In this document: piece by piece, positions 14,053-18,619 of the stretch
Layout: every line of letters begins with the position of its first letter
Position numbering within the stretch: position 1 is the first letter of the stretch
NCBI GenBank assembly: GCA_051004015.1
Contig: JBPCKT010000140.1
Location: forward strand, 1-18,619
DNA from: SXOA01 sp051004015
GTDB taxonomy: Bacteria > Planctomycetota > Planctomycetia > Pirellulales > Pirellulaceae
Length of the DNA stretch: 18,619 nt
Direction of reading: 5' to 3'
Notes under the pieces: model-generated
Seen by the model: the letters and a program-made list of their open reading frames with translations, nothing else
What the model was told of the DNA's origin: nothing
The model's database searches: none
Translations under genes and position numbers: made by a program

Positions 14053-14174
14053 GCTCGATCGAATCAAAAGGACCAATTCTAGATTCAGCCAATTCGGATC
14101 GACATGATCGGCTAGTATTGCGGGAGATTGCTGGGGATTACAATCCGGGCATCCCCTGCCGCCTGAGGACACAC

Positions 14175-15812
14175 ATGAACCGCATCTTTTTCCTGCTCGC
14201 TTTCGCTGCTTATTTTTCTCCTCATTTCGCGCTGGCACAGCCGTCGCTTCCACCCGTCTGGAACGCCTCCGGCCAGAATGGCGTCGTGGCGTCGGGGGAA
14301 CGCGAGGCGACGGAGGCGGGGTTGGAGATGCTGACGAATGGCGGCAATGCGGCGGATGCGGCGGCGGCGACGCTATTGGTGCAGGCCGTGACGGAGTCAG
14401 GGAGCTACTGCTTTGGGGGCGAGGTTCCGATCATCGTTTACGACGCGCAGCGGAACGCAGTGGAGGTCATCAGCGGCATGGGGACCGCGCCGAAGCTGGC
14501 AACGCTCGAACACTTTGCCGCGAAAGGCATTCCCAAGAGCGGCATCGAGACGGCTGCCGTCCCTGCCGCGCCGGGGGCGATCATCACGCTGCTCGACCGC
14601 TACGGCACTCGCACCTTCGAGCAGGCCGCCCAACCGATGCTCCGCATTCTGGATCGGCATGGCAAGGAATGGCACGCGGACCTGGCGGTGAACATCCGCC
14701 GGATGATCGCCGCGGAAAAGGCCTCACAAGACCGCCGCCGCGGACTCCGTCTGGCTGCCGACTGCTTCTATCGCGGGTCCATTGCCCGCGACATCGACGC
14801 CTGGAGCCAGGCGAATGGCGGCCTCCTTCGCTTCACCGACTTGGCGACCTATTCCACCCTCATCGAAGAGCCAGCGAGCGTGGACTACCGCGGCTACACT
14901 GTGTGCAAATGCGGTCCTTGGACGCAGGGACCGGTTCTGCTCCAGACACTTCGCCTGCTGGAAGGAACCAACCTGAAAGCACTCGGCCAGGACAGCCCCG
15001 ACTACATCCATCAGGTGACCGAAGCGATGAAGCTATCTCTGGCGGATCGGGACATCTATTACGCCGACCCGCTCTTCGCCGAAGTGCCGCTGGAGCAACT
15101 GCTGTCCAAGAGCTATGCCGACCTTCGCCGCCCGCTCATTGATCCGCAAAAGGCCTCGCTCCTGTTCCGCCCCGGCGACCCCCGCAGCGGCAAAGCAGAG
15201 CTGGCAGCCGCAGAAGTTCCCGCCGGCAAGCAGCGGGCCGCCAATGACACCACCACCTGCCTGACCGCTGACCGCTTCGGCAACGTCGTCGCCGCCACTC
15301 CCAGCGGATGGGGGGGCGTGATGGCGGGGAAAACTGGCGTGCAGCTCGGCTCGCGGCTGATTTCACTTAATACCAAGGAAGGGAGCCCCAACTGCATCGA
15401 GCCCGGCAAGCGTCCTCGGATAACGCTGACCCCGACGCTTGTTCTCAAGGACAACAAGCCCTGCCTGGCCGTGAGCGTTGCCGGCGGCGACTTGCAGGAT
15501 CAGGTTTCGCTGCAAGTGCTGCTCAATTCCCTCGACTTCGGTCTGCCAGCGGACAAGTCGGTCACAGCTCCCCGCTTCAGCACCGCCCACCACATCGGTT
15601 CGTTCAATCAGCCGCCACCGTCGCTGGGAAGTCTGAGTATCCATGAGGGATTCGGCGACAAGACGCTCGCCAATCTCGCTGCCCGCGGACACAAAGTGAG
15701 CGCAGTGAAGGGGGCGATCGGCGCTCCCGTCGTCATCAGCATCGATGCCGGCACCGGACAGAAGCATGTAGCCGGCGATCCTAAAGCAGGCCGGCGAGTG
15801 GGGGCATATTAG
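14175..15812 (+). CDS. secreted gamma-glutamyltransferase-family protein, divergent active site
   Basis: This 545-residue Ntn-hydrolase of the gamma-glutamyltransferase (GGT) family starts at 14175, where GAGGA lies five bases upstream and a signal peptide follows (hydrophobic 4-20, cut after ALA). The frame is open to 13851 but that part runs antisense through the HEPN operon. The family core is present: NGGNAADAAAA (55-65), the autocleavage and nucleophile region NDTTTCLTADRFGN (357-370) with Thr359 as the likely nucleophile, and PGKRPR (410-415). Several substrate-binding residues differ: ATLEHF (109-114) replaces the ATRDMF region that carries the gamma-glutamyl-binding arginine of E. coli GGT; ITLTP (416-420) replaces the usual SSMSP; and the GSPGG loop is SVAGG. 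Maturation is plausible but the substrate is probably not ordinary gamma-glutamyl peptides. The stop overlaps the convergent maf gene by four bases. Confidence 0.88.
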   Translation: MNRIFFLLAFAAYFSPHFALAQPSLPPVWNASGQNGVVASGEREATEAGLEMLTNGGNAADAAAATLLVQAVTESGSYCFGGEVPIIVYDAQRNAVEVISGMGTAPKLATLEHFAAKGIPKSGIETAAVPAAPGAIITLLDRYGTRTFEQAAQPMLRILDRHGKEWHADLAVNIRRMIAAEKASQDRRRGLRLAADCFYRGSIARDIDAWSQANGGLLRFTDLATYSTLIEEPASVDYRGYTVCKCGPWTQGPVLLQTLRLLEGTNLKALGQDSPDYIHQVTEAMKLSLADRDIYYADPLFAEVPLEQLLSKSYADLRRPLIDPQKASLLFRPGDPRSGKAELAAAEVPAGKQRAANDTTTCLTADRFGNVVAATPSGWGGVMAGKTGVQLGSRLISLNTKEGSPNCIEPGKRPRITLTPTLVLKDNKPCLAVSVAGGDLQDQVSLQVLLNSLDFGLPADKSVTAPRFSTAHHIGSFNQPPPSLGSLSIHEGFGDKTLANLAARGHKVSAVKGAIGAPVVISIDAGTGQKHVAGDPKAGRRVGAY

Positions 15813-16378
15813 GCCGATGCCAGCATTCTTGCGAGCAATTCCATCGGCAGCCCGACGACGTTGCTCTCGCTGCCGCTGAGGACTCGCACCCAGTCGTTGC
15901 CGTCCTGATAGCCGAAGGCGCCGGCCTTCCCTTCCCAGAGGTCGGTGGCGAGATACTTTTCAAGCTCTTCATCCGTGATGGAGTCCATCACCAGCTTGGT
16001 CACGTCCATCTGCACATGGTGCTCCTCCCCGGGCCGCCGCCAGAGGCAGAGGCCGCTATAGACGTGATGCTCCCGGCCGCGGAGCAGCGTGAGCATCTCG
16101 CGGGCGTGCTGGCGATTTTTCGGTTTGCCAAGGATCAGGCCGCAACATTCGGCGACGGTATCGCAGCCGATGACGATGCCAGTTGCCGTTCGCTCGGCCA
16201 CGTCTCTTGCCTTTTGATAGGCCAGGCGGGCAACCATCTCCGGCGGGGTCTCTCGGCTGCAGATGCCGCACTCGGCGGCTTCGTGGGGAGGGACGACCTG
16301 GAACTCGTAGCCGTGCTGCTCCAGGAGCTGCCGACGACGGGGGGAGCTGGATGCGAGAATGAGCGGCAAAGCAGGCAT
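15809..16378 (-). CDS. maf: Maf-like nucleoside triphosphate pyrophosphatase
   Basis: This 189-residue protein has the Maf/HAM1-fold signatures in order: ASSSPRRRQLL (9-19), the catalytic Asp73 in GCDTVA (71-76), LGKPKN (83-88), HHVYSGL (104-110), EGKAGAFGYQDGN (149-161) and GSESNVVGLP (169-178). Maf proteins hydrolyse non-canonical or pyrimidine nucleoside triphosphates to monophosphates and pyrophosphate, which removes modified nucleotides from the pool. The VxECCG stretch after CDT is less common than the usual VVxxxG, so the exact subfamily (dTTP/UTP or m7GTP type) is not assigned. The gene is convergent with the GGT-like gene and divergent from the pseudouridine synthase gene with only 45 bases between starts. 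Confidence 0.93.
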   Translation of the reverse strand: MPALPLILASSSPRRRQLLEQHGYEFQVVPPHEAAECGICSRETPPEMVARLAYQKARDVAERTATGIVIGCDTVAECCGLILGKPKNRQHAREMLTLLRGREHHVYSGLCLWRRPGEEHHVQMDVTKLVMDSITDEELEKYLATDLWEGKAGAFGYQDGNDWVRVLSGSESNVVGLPMELLARMLASA

Positions 16379-16423
16379 CCTTCAACATTACCGGAGGGCT
16401 GAGAGCGTGGATAGAATGGCACA

Positions 16424-17113
16424 GTGCCAACCTCCCATCCCTCCCTGCAAGTTCTGTTTGAGGACAACCACCTCCTGGTGGTCAACAAGCCTGCCGGCAT
16501 CGCCACCATGGGCACGGCAGCGGGCACGACAAGCATGGTCACGCTGGCCAAGGAGTACCTGAAGCAGCACTACAAGAAGCCGGGCAACGTCTACCTCGGC
16601 GTCGTCAGCCGCCTCGACTTGCTCGTCAGCGGCGTGCTGGTGTTCGCTCGCACCAGCAAATCTGCCGCTCGACTGTCGGAGCAGTTCCGCGAGCGCGAAA
16701 CGCAGAAGATCTATTGGGTCGTCGTGGAGGGAGTGCCGGAGCCAGCGAGCGGCGAGCTCGTCCACTGGCTGTCCAAGGACGAATCCCAGCAGCGGATGGT
16801 CATCCGTTCCAAAAAATCCGCCGATTCACAGGAAGCCCGGCTGAAGTATCAAACCTTGCGAAAAACCACCCGCGGAACACTGCTGGAGGTGGAACTACAA
16901 ACCGGCCGCAAGCATCAAATCCGGGTGCAACTGGCTGCGGCGGGCCATCCCATCCTGGGAGACCGGAAATACGGCAGCAAAGAGCCCTTTCCCGCCGGCA
17001 TTGCCCTGCATGCCCGCTCCCTCACCATTGGGCACCCAACGCTGAAACAGTCGATGACTTTTGTCGCGGAACTTCCCCAGACGTGGGAGAAATGGACAGG
17101 CCGCTCCACGTAA
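16424..17113 (+). CDS. RluA-family RNA pseudouridine synthase
   Basis: This 229-residue enzyme should isomerise uridine to pseudouridine in rRNA or tRNA. Family blocks are LLVVNKPAGIATM (17-29), the catalytic Asp65 in SRLDLLVSG (62-70), TGRKHQIRVQ (160-169) and GDRKYG (179-184). The usual HRLDxxTSG is changed to SRLDLLVSG, so a His and a Thr next to the catalytic Asp are replaced; the fold and the Asp are kept. There is no N-terminal S4 domain, which fits shorter members such as RluA or TruC relatives. The start is GTG at 16424, with no good ribosome binding site, and the exact start is uncertain. The target site cannot be assigned. Confidence 0.88.
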   Translation: MPTSHPSLQVLFEDNHLLVVNKPAGIATMGTAAGTTSMVTLAKEYLKQHYKKPGNVYLGVVSRLDLLVSGVLVFARTSKSAARLSEQFRERETQKIYWVVVEGVPEPASGELVHWLSKDESQQRMVIRSKKSADSQEARLKYQTLRKTTRGTLLEVELQTGRKHQIRVQLAAAGHPILGDRKYGSKEPFPAGIALHARSLTIGHPTLKQSMTFVAELPQTWEKWTGRST

Positions 17114-17215
17114 CCAACATTGACTTTTTCGCACTTCATCTAGGCGCATCCCCCTCCGATTGGCTAGCGTAGAGTTGCTCCCAAACGAACCTGGCTCCTC
17201 CATCGTCTTACCGCC

Positions 17216-18568
17216 GTGCCGACCATCGTCCGATCCATGTTCCGCAACTACGCTCTGCTGAGCGGCCTCGTCAAAGAGGACCAGATTCAGCAGGCGCTGG
17301 AGCGGATTCGCGGCGGCGGCCCGCCCACCCCGCTGGTCGAGTTCGACGACATCGCCCTGGCCGCGAAGATGGTGGAGATGGGGTTTCTCACCGCGTATCA
17401 GGCGGAGAAAATCAAGGAAGGCCGCAGCAAGTTCACGATCGGGCCGTACACCGTCATCGATTTCATCGGCCAGGGTGGGATGGGGCAGGTCTTCAAGGCC
17501 ACGCATGATGTCATGGGTCGCGAGTCGGCGGTGAAGGTGCTGCCGCTCGCCAAGGCCACGCCGGAGGCCATCAACAACTTCATGCGGGAGATCCGCACGC
17601 AGGCCCGGCTTGACCATCCCAACCTGGTGCGGGCCTACGATGCCGGCCGGGACGGCGACGTCCATTACCTCGTCACCGAATATGTCCCCGGCACCGATCT
17701 CCGCAAACTCATTCGCTCGCACGGCCCCCTCAGTCAGCAGCAGGCGGCCAGCGTTATCCTGCAAGCCGCCCGCGGGCTCGACTATGCCCACAAGCAGGGG
17801 CTCATCCATCGGGACGTCAAGCCGGGCAACATCCTGGTCACCCCCGAAGGCATCGCCAAGGTCTCGGACCTGGGCCTCGCCGCGTTCATGCAAAGTTCCG
17901 AATACGATTCGCGGGCCGGCAAAATCGTCGGCACGGCTGACTATCTTTCGCCCGAGCAAATCCGCACACCAGGCGATATCACCCACGTCAGCGATATCTA
18001 CTCGCTCGGCTGCACACTGTATTACGCGGTCTGCGGCAAGGTCCCCTTCCCCGGCGGCACCACGCGGGAAAAGGCCCGCAAGCACACCGAGGAAACGCCG
18101 TGGCACCCCCGCCGCTTCAACGTGGAACTGCACGAGGAGTTTGTCGAGGTCATCGCCGACATGATGGAGAAGGACCCGACCCAGCGGATCCAATCCGCGG
18201 GTGAGGTCGTTTCCCGCCTAGAACAATGGGCGGGGGATGCGTCCCCCCTGCTGGGCAGCGTCCGTGCTTCGTGGAAGGCTGGTCCGCTCCCCGCGGAGGA
18301 AGACGACCACCGCCTCGACCTGCCGCAAGATACCGAAGGAAACGACCCCAGCAGCCCCAGCCAGCTTTCGCAGGGGACAGGCCCTTATGGATCCATATTT
18401 CAAGAAACGCTGCCGATGCGGCCGGGCCTCCGCCCCATTCCGGCCGGCCTGGAGCTGTCGTCCCCCATCAACTGGGCTCAAGTGCTCGCCACCATCGCGG
18501 TCTGCGTGCCGGTTTCGATGCTGGCTGGCGCAGTGTTGGCGATGATCTTGTCGTGGCTGATGCGCTAG
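17216..18568 (+). CDS. membrane-anchored Ser/Thr protein kinase (Hanks type)
   Basis: This 450-residue kinase has a small N-terminal module (about 8-72) that precedes the catalytic domain in many planctomycete kinases, as two short helical units (FRNYALLSGLVKEDQIQQAL and AKMVEMGFLTAYQAEKIKEG). The kinase domain spans about 78-340: glycine loop GQGGMGQV (85-92), Lys107 in AVKVLP, HRDVKPGN (198-205), DLG (218-220) in place of DFG, GTADYLSPEQ (239-248) and DIYSLGCTLYY (260-270). All catalytic residues are present, so it should be active. A Ser/Pro/Gly-rich linker (340-415) leads to one transmembrane helix (about 421-447) that ends at the C-terminus, so no extracellular sensor domain exists and input probably comes through the N-terminal module or a partner. 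The GTG at 17216 is used; an ATG seven codons later is an alternative. No ribosome binding site is clear. Confidence 0.93.
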   Translation: MPTIVRSMFRNYALLSGLVKEDQIQQALERIRGGGPPTPLVEFDDIALAAKMVEMGFLTAYQAEKIKEGRSKFTIGPYTVIDFIGQGGMGQVFKATHDVMGRESAVKVLPLAKATPEAINNFMREIRTQARLDHPNLVRAYDAGRDGDVHYLVTEYVPGTDLRKLIRSHGPLSQQQAASVILQAARGLDYAHKQGLIHRDVKPGNILVTPEGIAKVSDLGLAAFMQSSEYDSRAGKIVGTADYLSPEQIRTPGDITHVSDIYSLGCTLYYAVCGKVPFPGGTTREKARKHTEETPWHPRRFNVELHEEFVEVIADMMEKDPTQRIQSAGEVVSRLEQWAGDASPLLGSVRASWKAGPLPAEEDDHRLDLPQDTEGNDPSSPSQLSQGTGPYGSIFQETLPMRPGLRPIPAGLELSSPINWAQVLATIAVCVPVSMLAGAVLAMILSWLMR

Positions 18569-18570
18569 TA

Positions 18571-18618
18571 GTCCACTCACTCCGTGAGCGGACATGCCTG
18601 CACACGGAGTGTGCAGGC
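18571..18618. repeat. two adjacent short hairpins after the kinase gene
   Basis: GTCCACTCAC, loop TCC, GTGAGCGGAC (18571-18593) forms a hairpin with one mismatch. GCCTGCACAC, loop GGA, GTGTGCAGGC (18596-18618) forms a perfect one. Both have 10-base arms and three-base loops, and the loops TCC and GGA are complementary. They begin two bases after the kinase stop and may act as a terminator or be copies of a dispersed intergenic repeat. The window ends one base later. Confidence 0.7.
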
Positions 18619-18619
18619 T

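Noticed and set aside
13851..14174. N-terminal extension of the GGT-like gene
   Set aside because: It runs antisense through the 96-residue HEPN partner and its promoter, and the internal ATG at 14175 is followed by a clear signal peptide and preceded by GAGGA.
16895..18193. 432-codon open frame on the minus strand
   Set aside because: It is antisense to the pseudouridine synthase and kinase genes, which carry full family motifs on the plus strand.
1..18619. CRISPR arrays, tRNA and rRNA genes, insertion sequences
   Set aside because: No regularly spaced direct repeats, no tRNA T-arm with matching acceptor ends outside genes, no rRNA-like sequence and no transposase frame were found by eye.

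Overview
The window looks like a chromosomal segment of a planctomycete, probably from the Pirellulales. The base composition is GC-rich. Genes are loosely packed, with long intergenic stretches full of palindromes. It encodes a Ser/Thr kinase with the N-terminal module usual in planctomycetes, an SGNH hydrolase, secreted proteins, an excisionase-type HTH fused to a receiver domain, and a Flp-like pilin. This assignment is inference from gene content; no rRNA or tRNA gene is visible to anchor it.

Layout. Positions 34-4565 (minus strand) form a probable four-gene operon, read leftwards: FAD subunit, [2Fe-2S] subunit and molybdopterin subunit of a xanthine-dehydrogenase-family molybdenum hydroxylase, then an alpha/beta hydrolase. 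An extended -10 box lies just upstream and supports a TTG start for the first gene. Positions 4763-6314 (minus) hold a lysophospholipid acyltransferase and a single Flp-like pilin separated by a strong terminator. Positions 6746-8496 (plus) hold two PAPS-dependent sulfotransferases, the first an in-frame internally deleted copy of the second. Positions 8493-10934 hold a secreted SGNH hydrolase (minus) and, divergently, a secreted protein of unknown function.

Positions 10935-12477 are almost gene-free. They contain nested inverted repeats, a 20-residue lysine-rich peptide gene with a near-ideal ribosome binding site and its own terminator (11401-11463), and a long planctomycete-style inverted repeat. 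Positions 12478-13050 encode an HTH plus degenerate receiver regulator. Positions 13316-14040 (minus) hold a translationally coupled pair, a 96-residue unknown protein followed by a HEPN (UPF0332-like) protein, with a perfect TATAAT so close to the first ATG that the message is probably leaderless. This pair is the best candidate here for an undescribed toxin-antitoxin-like system. Positions 14175-18568 hold a divergent secreted gamma-glutamyltransferase-family protein, Maf, an RluA-type pseudouridine synthase and a membrane-anchored Ser/Thr kinase. The window ends in two adjacent hairpins with 10-base arms and complementary loops.

The genes do not form one pathway. The functional units visible are the molybdenum hydroxylase operon, the HEPN pair, and otherwise single genes, several arranged convergently with four-base stop overlaps (8493-8496, 15809-15812).
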